Source of the DNA: Pelagibacterales bacterium SAG-MED15
GTDB lineage: Bacteria; Pseudomonadota; Alphaproteobacteria; Pelagibacterales; Pelagibacteraceae
Length of the DNA: 46,023 nt
Assembly (NCBI GenBank): GCA_014654065.1
Contig: JACWDM010000009.1
Coordinates: 1-46,023 of the forward strand
Direction of reading: 5' to 3'
The position numbers and the translations under genes are program-made. Below the pieces are notes generated by a model, which made no database searches, was not told the DNA's origin, and worked only from the letters and a program-made list of their open reading frames with translations. Positions 1 to 9,008 of the stretch are shown here, piece by piece; within the stretch, counting starts at the first letter, position 1, and every line of letters starts with the position of its first letter.

Positions 1-16
1 AAAAAAGAGATAAAAA

Positions 17-772
17 ATGGAAGCAAAAAAGATAATTATTACAGGTGGGGCAACAAGAATTGGTGCAGCAATTGCAAGAAGACTATCTTCATCAAATGTA
101 GAAATTGTAATTCATTTTAATAAATCAAAATCTAAAGCAGAAAAATTAAAGAAAGAGCTTCAAAACAAAGGTGCAAAAGTTCATTTGGTAAAAGGAGATT
201 TAAGTAAAGAGTCTGACCTAAATAAAATAATAAAATTTTCAAAATTTAAACTCAAATATTTTGATTGTTTAATAAATAATGCCTCTCTATTTGAAAATGA
301 TAAACTAGAAAACTTTAATACCAATAGCTGGGGCAAACATTTACGAACAAATTTAAGGACTCCTGCCCTATTATCAAAAGAATTTGCAAGAAATATTAAA
401 GGTAAAAATAACAATATTATAAATATAATTGATCAAAGAGTATTTAAACTTACTCCATATTTTTTTTCTTACACAATAAGTAAAACTGGTCTTTATACTT
501 TGACAAAAACTAGTGCAATGAGTTTGGCTCCAAATATAAGAGTTAATGGAATAGCTCCAGGACCAACAATAAAAAATAAAAGACAATCCGAAAAACACTT
601 TAAAAAACAATATTTATCCACCCCCCTTAAAAAACAGGTAAATGTAAGTGAAATTTGTAATGCTGTTGACTTTTTTATTAAAAATCGATCTATTACAGGA
701 CAGGTACTGGCAATAGACAGTGGACAAAATTTGAACTGGCAAACACCAGATATAATGGGTGGTAAAGAATGA
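17..772 (+). CDS. Pteridine reductase-like SDR oxidoreductase
   Basis: Short-chain dehydrogenase/reductase of 251 residues, probably an NADPH-dependent reductase of dihydropterin or dihydrofolate (PTR1/FolM type). The N-terminal cofactor motif is TGGATRIG (residues 9-16), with the Arg typical of pteridine reductases, and NNA is at 87-89. The catalytic set is D139, Y152 and K156. An Asp 13 residues before the Tyr, where ordinary SDRs carry Ser, is the pteridine reductase hallmark. The stop overlaps the folB start (ATGA), which supports a folate role. A generic SDR with another substrate cannot be excluded. The ATG at 17 gives a complete Rossmann start. Confidence 0.85.
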   Translation: MEAKKIIITGGATRIGAAIARRLSSSNVEIVIHFNKSKSKAEKLKKELQNKGAKVHLVKGDLSKESDLNKIIKFSKFKLKYFDCLINNASLFENDKLENFNTNSWGKHLRTNLRTPALLSKEFARNIKGKNNNIINIIDQRVFKLTPYFFSYTISKTGLYTLTKTSAMSLAPNIRVNGIAPGPTIKNKRQSEKHFKKQYLSTPLKKQVNVSEICNAVDFFIKNRSITGQVLAIDSGQNLNWQTPDIMGGKE

Positions 773-1194
773 AAAAAAATAATTTTAAAATTATAAAAAT
801 AGATAAAAATAAAAGCTTATTTAATTATGAAAAAAAAGTTCTAATTAAAGAGCTAATTTTAAATCTTAAATTAGGATATTATGACTTTGAAAAAGAAAAC
901 CCACAGAAAGTAAAATTTAGTTTAGAAGTAAACTACCAAGACAAAAAGCCTACAAATGATAAAGATTTAAAATCTATAGTTAACTACTCTAAGCTTGTTA
1001 AACTTATTAAAAAACTAGTTAAAAATAAACATTACAACTTTCTTGAGACACTGGCCGAGGATGTCTTTGATGAATTGTTTAAGGATAGAAGAATAGACAA
1101 AATATCACTTCAAATAGAGAAATTAGAAATAATAAAGGATTGTTCTTCCGTTGGGATCCAAATTTCAAAAAAAAGAAGTTATGCTAAGCTCTAA
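769..1194 (+). CDS. folB: Dihydroneopterin aldolase
   Basis: A 141-residue FolB-family protein that would convert 7,8-dihydroneopterin to 6-hydroxymethyl-dihydropterin and glycolaldehyde in folate synthesis. Visible family features are the strand followed by [11 protein letters not shown] (about 37-47), the VNYSKL stretch (about 67-72), the NFLETLAE helix and the C-terminal IEKLEI strand with the usual Lys region. It has roughly 25 extra residues at the N-terminus compared with compact FolB proteins. It overlaps the upstream reductase by 4 bases, and its 3' end overlaps the likely uvrC start by 14 bases, so the three are probably cotranscribed. Confidence 0.85.
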   Translation: MKKNNFKIIKIDKNKSLFNYEKKVLIKELILNLKLGYYDFEKENPQKVKFSLEVNYQDKKPTNDKDLKSIVNYSKLVKLIKKLVKNKHYNFLETLAEDVFDELFKDRRIDKISLQIEKLEIIKDCSSVGIQISKKRSYAKL

Positions 1195-3016
1195 TATTGG
1201 AAGAGAAGTAATCAAAAAAGAACTACCTCTCATTCCAAAACTTCCTGGAGTATACAGGATGTTAAATTCAAAAAATGAAATTTTGTATGTTGGAAAAGCG
1301 AAAAATCTACCTAACAGATTAAAAAGTTACATATCAGAAAAAAACCATATTATAAGAACAGAAAGAATGTTATCTCAAACAAAAAAACTGGAGATAACAA
1401 CTACCTCAAATGAGAGTGAAGCACTTTTGCTTGAGGCAAATTTAATAAAAAAATTTAAGCCTAAATTTAATATTTTATTAAGAGACGATAAATCTTTTCC
1501 TTTTATATTCATAGGGAATGAAGATAAATGGCCTCAAATAAAACGACATCGAGGTAAAAAAGATAAGAAAGGATTTTTCTTTGGTCCTTTTGCCTCTGCA
1601 GGTTCAGCAAACTGGACAATTAAAATGATACAAAAAATTTTTCATTTAAGAGTTTGTGACGATACTGTTTTCAAAAATAGAGAAAGACCATGCATTTTAT
1701 ATCAGATTAAAAGATGCTCTGGACCTTGCGTTGGGTATATAAAAGAAAATGATTACAAACAAACGGTCGAGAATGCCATTGAATTTGTGTCTGGAAGATC
1801 ACGAAAAATACAAAAAAACCTTTCTACTCAAATGGAAAAAGCAAGTGAGGATCTTGACTTTGAAAAAGCCACAATACTAAGAGATAGGATAAAAGCATTA
1901 AATATTATTCAGTCATCCCAAAGAATAAATGAGGCAAATCTAGTAGAAGCTGATGTAATAGCTGGATATAAAGAGTCTGGTAAAACTTGTATCCAGGTAT
2001 TTTTTTATAGATCAAAACAAAACTGGGGAAATCAAGCATTCTATCCAAAGCATGACCCTGACGAAAATCTTAAAGAAATTTTAAATTCATTTGTTTCTCA
2101 ATTTTATGAAAATAAGAGTGTTCCAGCCTCTATAATAATTTCAAATGACATAAGAGAAAAAGTTCTCATAGAAAAAGCACTTTCTAAAAAAGAAAATAAA
2201 CAAATAAATATTTCTACTGCTAAAAAAGGTTCAAAATTAAAAGTTATAAATCAGGCAATAAAGAATGCAAAAGATAGTTTAAATAGAAAGCTTTATGAAA
2301 GTCAGAATAATAAAGAAACATTCGAGGCTGTATCTAAAAAATTTAATTTAGAAACCAATATAGGTTTAATTGAAGTTTATGACAATAGTCACATACAAGG
2401 AACAAATAGTGTTGGTGCATTAATTAGTTATGGAGAAGAAGGTTTTATTAAAAAAAGATATAGAAAATTTAATATTAAAATTGAAAAAAATAAACAAGAT
2501 GATTTTGGTATGATGAAAGAGGTATTAAATCGAAGATTTAAAAAAGCTATACAAGAAAAAGATAATTTTTTAACATTTCCTGATTTAGTTTTAATTGATG
2601 GAGGTAAAGGACAGTATTCTGTGGCAAGAGAAAGTTTAAATGAATTAGGACTTCATGACATTCCTATAATAGCAATAGCAAAAGGAAAGTTTAGAAATAG
2701 TGGAAATGAAACTTTTTTTCATAACGGTAAAGAATATAAATTTGCAAAAAATGATCCGACACTCTTCTTTTTGCAAAGAATAAGAGATGAATCCCATAGA
2801 TTTGCTATAAGCGCCCACAGAGCAAAGAGAAAAAAGGGTATGACCCGATCCTTGCTTGATCAAATTGGTGGCGTTGGATCAATAAGAAAAAGAGCTTTAT
2901 TAAATCATTTTGGATCAGCGCGTGCTGTCGAATCTGCAAGTTTGGATGAAATTCAATCTGTTGAAGGAGTTGAAGAAAAAGTTGCAAAAAAAATATATAA
3001 TTTTTTTCACGAATGA
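1181..3016 (+). CDS. uvrC: UvrABC excinuclease subunit C
   Basis: Nucleotide excision repair endonuclease that makes both incisions around the lesion bound by UvrB. From the ATG at 1181 it has 611 residues. In order: GIY-YIG nuclease (GVY at 23-25, YVG at 36-38); four cysteines at 159, 171, 179 and 183 matching the known UvrC iron-sulfur site; UVR domain (about 218-240) that contacts UvrB; the RNase H-like C-terminal nuclease containing [10 protein letters not shown]; and helix-hairpin-helix repeats at the C-terminus ([10 protein letters not shown]). An in-frame TTG at 1151 would add 10 residues inside folB, but the ATG gives the family's usual N-terminus. Confidence 0.97.
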   Translation: MLSSNIGREVIKKELPLIPKLPGVYRMLNSKNEILYVGKAKNLPNRLKSYISEKNHIIRTERMLSQTKKLEITTTSNESEALLLEANLIKKFKPKFNILLRDDKSFPFIFIGNEDKWPQIKRHRGKKDKKGFFFGPFASAGSANWTIKMIQKIFHLRVCDDTVFKNRERPCILYQIKRCSGPCVGYIKENDYKQTVENAIEFVSGRSRKIQKNLSTQMEKASEDLDFEKATILRDRIKALNIIQSSQRINEANLVEADVIAGYKESGKTCIQVFFYRSKQNWGNQAFYPKHDPDENLKEILNSFVSQFYENKSVPASIIISNDIREKVLIEKALSKKENKQINISTAKKGSKLKVINQAIKNAKDSLNRKLYESQNNKETFEAVSKKFNLETNIGLIEVYDNSHIQGTNSVGALISYGEEGFIKKRYRKFNIKIEKNKQDDFGMMKEVLNRRFKKAIQEKDNFLTFPDLVLIDGGKGQYSVARESLNELGLHDIPIIAIAKGKFRNSGNETFFHNGKEYKFAKNDPTLFFLQRIRDESHRFAISAHRAKRKKGMTRSLLDQIGGVGSIRKRALLNHFGSARAVESASLDEIQSVEGVEEKVAKKIYNFFHE

Positions 3017-3597
3017 AAATAAAAATACCTAATTACTTGACTATAGGAAGGATAATAATTGTTCCTGTATTTGTTTTTACATTTTACCTTCCTGGATTTT
3101 ATGGAGATTTAATTCCATTTACTTTGTTTTTAGTTGCATCTTTTACAGATTTCCTTGATGGATTGTTAGCAAGAATGTTTAAGGAGGAATCTAAGTTAGG
3201 AGAGCTTCTTGATCCTATAGCAGATAAAATAATTGTCGCTACAGCTTTAATATTATTAGTGATGGATGGGACAATAAGAAATTATGAGGTAATTGCTGCA
3301 ATTATTATTTTAACTAGAGAGATTTTAATATCTGGTTTAAGGGAATTTTTAGCGAAAGGTCAAATAAAACTTCCTGTATCCAATCTAGCCAAACTAAAAA
3401 CATTTCTTCAAATGTTTTCTATATCTCTTCTTTTGACGGGAGACACTGGAAATAAATTAATTAATTTTCAGGACTATAATGCACAAACAATTGGAATTAT
3501 ATTATTGTGGCTATCTGCTTTTCTAACACTTTACACAGGTTACGAATATTTAAGAAAAGGTATCGATCATGCAATCTCTGAAGATAATAAAAATTAA
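3013..3597 (+). CDS. pgsA: CDP-diacylglycerol--glycerol-3-phosphate 3-phosphatidyltransferase
   Basis: Membrane enzyme that makes phosphatidylglycerol phosphate, the committed step to phosphatidylglycerol and cardiolipin. The CDP-alcohol phosphatidyltransferase signature is complete: D49-G50-x2-A53-R54-x8-G63-x3-D67-x3-D71. The 194-residue protein has several hydrophobic segments, including a C-terminal one near 155-175. It overlaps the uvrC stop (ATGA); uvrC-pgsA linkage is common in proteobacteria. Its stop codon overlaps that of the convergent ilvE by 4 bases, leaving no room for a separate terminator. Confidence 0.95.
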   Translation: MKIKIPNYLTIGRIIIVPVFVFTFYLPGFYGDLIPFTLFLVASFTDFLDGLLARMFKEESKLGELLDPIADKIIVATALILLVMDGTIRNYEVIAAIIILTREILISGLREFLAKGQIKLPVSNLAKLKTFLQMFSISLLLTGDTGNKLINFQDYNAQTIGIILLWLSAFLTLYTGYEYLRKGIDHAISEDNKN

Positions 3598-4475
3598 GCT
3601 GCAATTTTTTTTCTAACAATTTCTTGATAACTTTTTGAGAGATCAATTATTGTATTACATACCTTAAAATTAAAATTATCAATTGATGCTACCGGAGTCA
3701 CCTCAGCCGCAGTCCCAGTTAAAAAACAACCTACAAAATTTTCTAGCTCTGTTATCTCTATCTTTCTTTCTAATACTTTAATATTTTTTAATTTTGCAAT
3801 TTCAATTACTGTTCTTCTGGTAATTCCATCTAAAAATGAATCTGGTATAGGAGTGTGTAAATTACCTTCTTTATCCTTAAAAAAAATATTTGCTCCAGTT
3901 GCCTCAGCAACTTTGCCTTCATGATCTAACATTAAGGAATCTGTGTAGCCTTGGCTTTCGGCTTCATGTTTAGATAGTGTGCATATCATATACAGACCTG
4001 ATGCCTTTGTATCCCACGGTATTGATTCAGGTGAAGGTCTTTTCCATTTTGATATATTTAATTTTATTCCCTCTGTTTTTAATTTAGGATCAAAATACGA
4101 TCCCCATTCCCATGTTGCTATTGCAACATGAATTTTTGTTTGTTGAGCTGAAATTGCCATCATTTCACTTCCACGCCAGGCTACAGGTCTCACATATCCA
4201 TTACTTACTCCTTGGACAGAAATAACTTTTTTACTTGCTTCATTAATTTGACTCTCTGTATATGGAATTTTGAAACCCATTCTTTTGGCTGAATGAAAAA
4301 ATCTCTCTGTGTGCTCTTCCAGTTTAAAAATACTTCCATCATAAACTCTTTCGCCTTCAAATACACAACTCGCATAATGAAGTCCGTGACTAAGAACATG
4401 TAATTTAACATCTCCCCAATCAACTAGGTTATCATTATACCAAATTTTACCAGTTCTTTTATCGTAGGGTATCAT
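3594..4475 (-). CDS. ilvE: Branched-chain amino acid aminotransferase
   Basis: Class IV PLP-dependent transaminase of 293 residues for the last step of Val, Leu and Ile synthesis, working with glutamate/2-oxoglutarate. The PLP lysine is K157 in DTKASGLYM, and the class IV signature EATGANIFF is at 191-199. The N-terminus (GDVKLHVLSHGLHYASCVFEG) is typical of IlvE proteins. It is transcribed away from the marR-like gene and ends in a 4-base overlap with pgsA. A D-amino acid aminotransferase is a less likely reading. Confidence 0.93.
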   Translation of the reverse strand: MIPYDKRTGKIWYNDNLVDWGDVKLHVLSHGLHYASCVFEGERVYDGSIFKLEEHTERFFHSAKRMGFKIPYTESQINEASKKVISVQGVSNGYVRPVAWRGSEMMAISAQQTKIHVAIATWEWGSYFDPKLKTEGIKLNISKWKRPSPESIPWDTKASGLYMICTLSKHEAESQGYTDSLMLDHEGKVAEATGANIFFKDKEGNLHTPIPDSFLDGITRRTVIEIAKLKNIKVLERKIEITELENFVGCFLTGTAAEVTPVASIDNFNFKVCNTIIDLSKSYQEIVRKKIAA

Positions 4476-4540
4476 AAAGAATTTTATATTTTTTAAAAAA
4501 ATATCTTTCTAAATATAATATGTCAATATAACTTACCAAT
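4476..4540. promoter_or_regulatory. Divergent promoter region, ilvE / marR-like
   Basis: These 65 bases separate ilvE (-) from the MarR-type gene (+). On the plus strand TATAAT occurs at 4514-4519, giving a leader of only about 15 bases to the ATG at 4541; no good -35 box is visible. A 19-base dyad of A/T runs at 4486-4504 (9-base arms, one central base) could be a regulator site, but its composition is low-complexity and it may be chance. Confidence 0.4.
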
Positions 4541-4984
4541 ATGAAAGATCTTTTATATTTGAAAGATGATCATTTAAAAGAGTTTATTGAGAAAATTTTT
4601 GTAAGTTATAGAGAGTCTTTTAATGATGCAAAAAAAACCCTTGATAAATACTCTTTGGGGATAGCACATCACAAAGTTATTCATCTGTTATCTGTAAATG
4701 AAGGTATCGTAATTTCAGATCTTTTAAAAAAATTAAAAATAACAAAACAAAGTTTGAACAGAGTAATTAAAGATCTTAAGAAGTTTGAAATAATTGAATT
4801 TAAAAGAGGAGAAAAAGACTCAAGATTAAAACATGTGTTTTTAACTACAAAAGGTATTAAAATTTCTGAAGAAATTTTTTACTCTCAAAAATTAAGAATT
4901 TATAATGCATTGCTAAGTTCAACATCAAATGAAGTTAACAATTTCTACAAAGTTTTAAAAAAAATAATTAATGAAAAAATTTGA
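4541..4984 (+). CDS. MarR-family transcriptional regulator, PetP-like
   Basis: A 147-residue winged-helix protein. The DNA-binding part runs from about residue 48 to 110: HKVIHLLSVNEGIVISDLL, then the recognition helix ITKQSLNRVIKDL, then a wing containing GEKDSRLKHVFLT. It overlaps the downstream response regulator by 14 bases. A MarR-type gene directly before an OmpR-type regulator is the arrangement of petP-petR in Rhodobacter capsulatus, where both affect bc1 expression. That link is inferred from gene order only; ligand and targets are unknown. Confidence 0.83.
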   Translation: MKDLLYLKDDHLKEFIEKIFVSYRESFNDAKKTLDKYSLGIAHHKVIHLLSVNEGIVISDLLKKLKITKQSLNRVIKDLKKFEIIEFKRGEKDSRLKHVFLTTKGIKISEEIFYSQKLRIYNALLSSTSNEVNNFYKVLKKIINEKI

Positions 4985-5648
4985 AGCTCATATTTTAGTT
5001 GTTGACGATGATGATGGTATTAGAGAACTGTTAAAAAAATACCTTAATGAAAAAAATTTTTTAGTAACTACAGCTGAAAATGCAGAAAATGCAAAAGAGA
5101 AAATATCTTCAATAAAATTTGATTTAATTATACTAGATATAATGATGCCAGGCAAAAGTGGATTGGATTTTATTTCAGTAGAGAAAAAAAAAATTAATAC
5201 TCCTGTCATTTTATTAACTGCCAAAGGTGAGGTGGAGGAAAGAGTAAAAGGACTTGAAGTAGGCGCTGATGACTATTTATCTAAGCCATTCGACCCTAAA
5301 GAGCTTGTTTTAAGAATAAGAAATATTATAAGCAAAACAAAAACTAAAAATATAAAGAGGATAATCGAATTTAATAATATAAAAATTAATTTGAATAAAC
5401 TTAGTATTGAAAAGTTTAATGAAAGTTTCAAAATAAATAACACAGAAAAAGTAATACTTGAAAAAATGATAAATTCACCTGGTGAAATTTTTTCTAGAGA
5501 CTACATAGGTAATTTAATTGATATAGACAAAGAAAGGTCGGTTGATGTTATTATTACTAGACTGAGAAAAAAAATAGAGTCAGACCCTAAAAACCCAAAA
5601 TATCTACAGACTATTAGAGGATCAGGTTATGTTTTATGGATTGAGTAA
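4971..5648 (+). CDS. OmpR-family response regulator, PetR/OmpR-like
   Basis: Two-component response regulator of 225 residues. The receiver domain has the acidic pair D12/D13, phosphoacceptor D56 in LILDIMMPG, T83 and K105. The C-terminal OmpR winged helix spans about 130-225 (SVDVIITRLRKKIE; TIRGSGYVLW). It starts inside the MarR-type gene and overlaps the kinase gene by 20 bases, so it is paired with that kinase. It may act on the pet operon as PetR does in Rhodobacter, or as a general OmpR; the sequence does not decide. Confidence 0.93.
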   Translation: MKKFEAHILVVDDDDGIRELLKKYLNEKNFLVTTAENAENAKEKISSIKFDLIILDIMMPGKSGLDFISVEKKKINTPVILLTAKGEVEERVKGLEVGADDYLSKPFDPKELVLRIRNIISKTKTKNIKRIIEFNNIKINLNKLSIEKFNESFKINNTEKVILEKMINSPGEIFSRDYIGNLIDIDKERSVDVIITRLRKKIESDPKNPKYLQTIRGSGYVLWIE

Positions 5649-6945
5649 ATTAGTAAAAAAATTATTACCAAAACAATTATTTTATAGAGCTCTACTTATA
5701 GTTGCTGCTCCTATAATTATATTACAAATAACAATTTCAATAGTTTTTTTTGATAGCCTTTGGATAAAAACTAACAAAGGACTTACGCGTTCTTTAATGG
5801 GTGAAATAAAATTTTTTATTAGTGCATATGATAATGAACAATATAATAAAGATTCTTTGACAGAACTATTTTTAGACACACATGAAATTAGAGTTGAATA
5901 TTTTCCTTTCTCTAATCTTCCTGAAGAAGACTTAGAAAGATGGTTTAGTCCTATGGACAGAACTTTGAGAAGAGAATTAAAATCAAATTTTTTAAATTAT
6001 TGGTTTAATACAATCTCTATGAAAAATTTTATAGATTTAAAAATCAAATATTTAAATGGATATTTACAGTTTATCGTTCCTAAGGATAGAGTTACAAACT
6101 CCTCAGCAAGGATTTTTGCTTTATGGATTACCTTACCAGCTTTTCTTTTAATAATAATAGCTTTAATTTTTTTAAAAAACCAAACAAGACCTATTATTAA
6201 ATTAGCAAAAGCATCTGAGAGGTTTGGTAAAGGAGAAGATATAGGCGAATATAGACCATCTGGTGCCTTAGAAATTAGACAGGCTGGGTATGAATTTGAT
6301 AAAATGAGAAAAAGAATAATGAGACATCTTAATCAAAGATCTGAGATGCTATCAGGTATCAGCCATGATTTAAGAACACCATTAACAAGAATTAAACTTC
6401 AGCTTGCGTTTATTAAAGATAAAGGTATGTCAAAAAAATTATCTGATGATGTGGTTGAAATGGAGAAAATGTTAGATGAATATTTACAATTTTCGAGAAC
6501 ACGTTCTAATGAAAAAGATGAAACGTTTGATATTTCTAAACTTCTTTCCAACATAATATATAGATATGAAAACAATAATATTATTTTCAAAAATAATAAT
6601 AATAAAATAATTTATAACGGAAGAAAAAACCTAATAACGAGATGTATTAATAATATAATAGATAATTCACTTAAATATGGAGAAAAAATTATTGTTGACT
6701 TAAAAAAAAGTATAAACAATATTGTAATAATAATTGATGATGATGGTCCTGGTATACCCAAAAATGAATATGAAAATGTCTTTAAACCATTTTATAAAAT
6801 CAATAAAAGTAGAGGTGATTCAAAATCAAGCGTAGGTTTAGGATTGTCTATTGCTTCAGATATAATTCAATCACACGGTGGTAATATTAAACTAGAAAAA
6901 TCATCATTGGGAGGATTAAGAATTAAGATTTTTTTACCTTTTTAG
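5629..6945 (+). CDS. EnvZ-like sensor histidine kinase
   Basis: Membrane sensor kinase of 438 residues. TM1 is about 21-43, a periplasmic sensor of some 115 residues follows, TM2 is about 162-182, and HAMP about 183-235. The dimerisation/phosphoacceptor helix has SHDLRTP with H246. The ATPase domain has the N box NNIIDNSLKY (341-350), G1 DDDGPGIP (370-377) and G2 GLGLSIA (403-409). All catalytic motifs are intact. The start lies 20 bases inside the response regulator gene. The stimulus is unknown. The 3' end overlaps the convergent UbiK-like gene by 23 bases. Confidence 0.93.
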   Translation: MFYGLSKLVKKLLPKQLFYRALLIVAAPIIILQITISIVFFDSLWIKTNKGLTRSLMGEIKFFISAYDNEQYNKDSLTELFLDTHEIRVEYFPFSNLPEEDLERWFSPMDRTLRRELKSNFLNYWFNTISMKNFIDLKIKYLNGYLQFIVPKDRVTNSSARIFALWITLPAFLLIIIALIFLKNQTRPIIKLAKASERFGKGEDIGEYRPSGALEIRQAGYEFDKMRKRIMRHLNQRSEMLSGISHDLRTPLTRIKLQLAFIKDKGMSKKLSDDVVEMEKMLDEYLQFSRTRSNEKDETFDISKLLSNIIYRYENNNIIFKNNNNKIIYNGRKNLITRCINNIIDNSLKYGEKIIVDLKKSINNIVIIIDDDGPGIPKNEYENVFKPFYKINKSRGDSKSSVGLGLSIASDIIQSHGGNIKLEKSSLGGLRIKIFLPF

Positions 6946-7156
6946 ATTTTTTTTTGACACTTTTTTTTTCAAGTAAATCTACCCTTTTCTTCAAAATTTC
7001 TAGTTCTTCTTTCGTGGATAAATCAAGTTTAAAAATAATCTCATCTTTTTTTGATTTTAAAACGTTAACTATTTCTTGACTTAAGTCTTTATAAGAAATC
7101 AATCCTTGTTCCAACAATTTGGCAATTTTATCAATTACGAATTTTGATTTTGTCAT
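6923..7156 (-). CDS. ubiK: UbiK / BMFP-domain accessory factor
   Basis: Small charged protein of 77 residues: a helical N-terminal half, then STKEELEILKKRVDLLEKK (about 47-65), matching the C-terminal coiled coil of the BMFP (YqiC/UbiK) family, and a Lys-rich tail. UbiK binds membranes and assists the aerobic ubiquinone synthesis complex in E. coli. BMFP genes lie divergent to lgt in many alphaproteobacteria, as here. Assignment rests on the coiled-coil pattern and gene context because the protein is short. Confidence 0.72.
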   Translation of the reverse strand: MTKSKFVIDKIAKLLEQGLISYKDLSQEIVNVLKSKKDEIIFKLDLSTKEELEILKKRVDLLEKKSVKKKSKKVKKS

Positions 7157-7202
7157 ATAATGCTTAAGTAAAGTATTATATCTTTATATTATATTTTTAA
7201 AA
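7157..7202. promoter_or_regulatory. Divergent promoter region, ubiK / lgt
   Basis: These 46 bases lie between two divergent start codons and are almost entirely A/T. Several TATTAT/TATATT hexamers could be -10 boxes for lgt (for example within 7173-7192). No convincing -35 box or operator is visible. Any lgt leader must be very short. Confidence 0.3.
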
Positions 7203-7970
7203 ATGTTTATTAATAATTTTGACCCAGTTGCTCTGACTATTTTTTCTCTTGAAATTAGGTGGTATTCACTCGCATATGTTTTTGGAATCATGTCTGGTTG
7301 GCTAATATTAAAAAATATTTTAGCTAAAGAGCATCAAGAATTTAAAAAATTAGAAGATCTTTTAACTTATATTATTATTGGTATAATTTTAGGTGGTAGA
7401 TTGGGCTACGTGCTTTTTTATAATCTTGAGTATTACTTTTATAATTATTTTGAAATTGTGATGATTTGGAAGGGTGGTATGTCCTTCCACGGTGGGCTAA
7501 TAGGAATTGTTATAAGTACTTTTATATTTTGCAATAAAAATAAATATAATCCTTATATATTTTTAGATTTGATTGCGTTTGTCTCACCTATTGGAATTTT
7601 CCTTGGACGTATCGCAAATTTTTTAAATTCTGAGTTATATGGAAAAGTAAGTAATATTCCCTGGGGAGTTATTTTTGTTAAAGTTGATAATTTGCCTCGA
7701 CATCCATCACAAATCTATGAGGCAAGCCTTGAGGGTATGATATTATTTTTAATTTTGTTAATTCTAGTAAAAAACAATTTTTTAAAAAAAAGGGGTTTAA
7801 TTTCTTCGTTGTTTTTAATTTTTTATTCTAGTTTTAGATTTTTTGTTGAGTTTTTTAGAGAACCAGACAATCAATTAGGATATTTAATATTTAATTTATC
7901 TATGGGGCAGATTTTATGCTTTGTTTTTTTTATAATTGGAATTGTTTTATTAAAAAAAAATGAAACATAA
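7203..7970 (+). CDS. lgt: Prolipoprotein diacylglyceryl transferase
   Basis: Inner-membrane enzyme that moves diacylglycerol from phosphatidylglycerol to the lipobox Cys of prolipoproteins. The 255-residue polytopic protein shows family motifs: SFHGGLIG (94-101), GRIANFLNSELYG (135-147, the Lgt signature with R136) and RHPSQIYEA (166-174). The PEFFREPD-like element near the C-terminus reads EFFREPDNQLG. It overlaps the next gene by 11 bases and heads a seven-gene run to ychF. Its lipid donor pathway gene, pgsA, is also in this window. Confidence 0.95.
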   Translation: MFINNFDPVALTIFSLEIRWYSLAYVFGIMSGWLILKNILAKEHQEFKKLEDLLTYIIIGIILGGRLGYVLFYNLEYYFYNYFEIVMIWKGGMSFHGGLIGIVISTFIFCNKNKYNPYIFLDLIAFVSPIGIFLGRIANFLNSELYGKVSNIPWGVIFVKVDNLPRHPSQIYEASLEGMILFLILLILVKNNFLKKRGLISSLFLIFYSSFRFFVEFFREPDNQLGYLIFNLSMGQILCFVFFIIGIVLLKKNET

Positions 7971-9006
7971 AAAAAACAAAATAATAGCTTTAGACAAATT
8001 TATTAAAGACTCGCTTTATAATAAAAATGACGGATATTATATGTCAAAAAACCCTTTTGGTCCCAAAGGGGATTTTATAACTTCCCCAAATATATCAATT
8101 TTTTTTTCTGAAATGCTAGCCATTTGGATTTTGAGTATTTGGAAGAAATTAAATCAGCCAAAAAAAATAAATATAATAGATCTAGGAGGTGGGAATGGTG
8201 AGATGTCTTTTAATATACTTCAGACGTTAAATAAATTTCCAAGCTTTAAGAACTCTTTTAATCTTTTCATTCATGAGAAAAGTGAATTTTTAAAAAAAAA
8301 ACAAAAGATAAAAATTAAAGATAAAAAGGTTCTTTGGATTAACAATTTAAAAAAAATTAAAAAAGGACCATGTTTATTTTTAGCTAATGAGTTTTTTGAT
8401 GCATTGCCAATTAAACAGTATCTTAGAGAAAATGGGATCTGGAAAGAAAGAAAAGTTAAATTTATTAATAATGAAAATATATATTTTGTTGATAAAAAAA
8501 CAAATATTGGTTTATTAGAAAAAAAAGTCGGTTTCAAATTTACTAAAAATCAAAACTTTTTAGAGTATTCAGAAAGTACAATTAATTATTTAAAAAAAAT
8601 ATCTAAAATAATTTCAAAAGAAAATGGAGGGCTTTTAATTATAGATTACGGATATTTTGACAAAAAAATGAAAAATACATTACGGGGATTTGCTAATCAT
8701 AAAATCGTCAATATTTTACAATACTATAAAAAATGTGACATAACATATAGCTTATCATTTAATTTTTTAAAAAAAATTGCAATGAACAATGATTTTAACA
8801 TTTCAGGTATGACCACACAGGGGAGTTTTTTAAGAAAACTAGGAATAGTTGAAAGAGCTGAGATTATTTCAAAAAAATTACCATTTACCCAAAAGGCAAA
8901 TATTTTTTATAGACTTGAAAAACTTATAGGAAAAAAATTTATGGGTGATGTTTTTAAAGTAATGTTACTTACTAATAATAAAACTAAATTTAAAACTGGT
9001 TTTTAA
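7960..9006 (+). CDS. MidA/NDUFAF7-family SAM-dependent methyltransferase
   Basis: Class I methyltransferase of 348 residues. SAM motif I is IIDLGGGNGE (72-81), the early GDFITSP element is at 37-43, and FLANEFFDALP follows, all typical of the family that includes mitochondrial NDUFAF7, which methylates an arginine of complex I subunit NDUFS2. The alphaproteobacterial order lgt-methyltransferase-pgeF is kept. A complex I assembly role is inferred from the mitochondrial family member; the bacterial substrate is not shown by the sequence. Confidence 0.85.
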   Translation: MKHKKNKIIALDKFIKDSLYNKNDGYYMSKNPFGPKGDFITSPNISIFFSEMLAIWILSIWKKLNQPKKINIIDLGGGNGEMSFNILQTLNKFPSFKNSFNLFIHEKSEFLKKKQKIKIKDKKVLWINNLKKIKKGPCLFLANEFFDALPIKQYLRENGIWKERKVKFINNENIYFVDKKTNIGLLEKKVGFKFTKNQNFLEYSESTINYLKKISKIISKENGGLLIIDYGYFDKKMKNTLRGFANHKIVNILQYYKKCDITYSLSFNFLKKIAMNNDFNISGMTTQGSFLRKLGIVERAEIISKKLPFTQKANIFYRLEKLIGKKFMGDVFKVMLLTNNKTKFKTGF

Positions 9007-9008
9007 AA

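Noticed and set aside
1151..1180. TTG start that would lengthen UvrC by 10 residues
   Set aside because: The ATG at 1181 gives the usual UvrC N-terminus, and the longer form would sit further inside folB.
4486..4504. A/T palindrome before the MarR-type gene as a firm MarR operator
   Set aside because: Consists almost only of A and T runs, which form chance dyads easily in DNA of this composition; noted only as a weak possibility.
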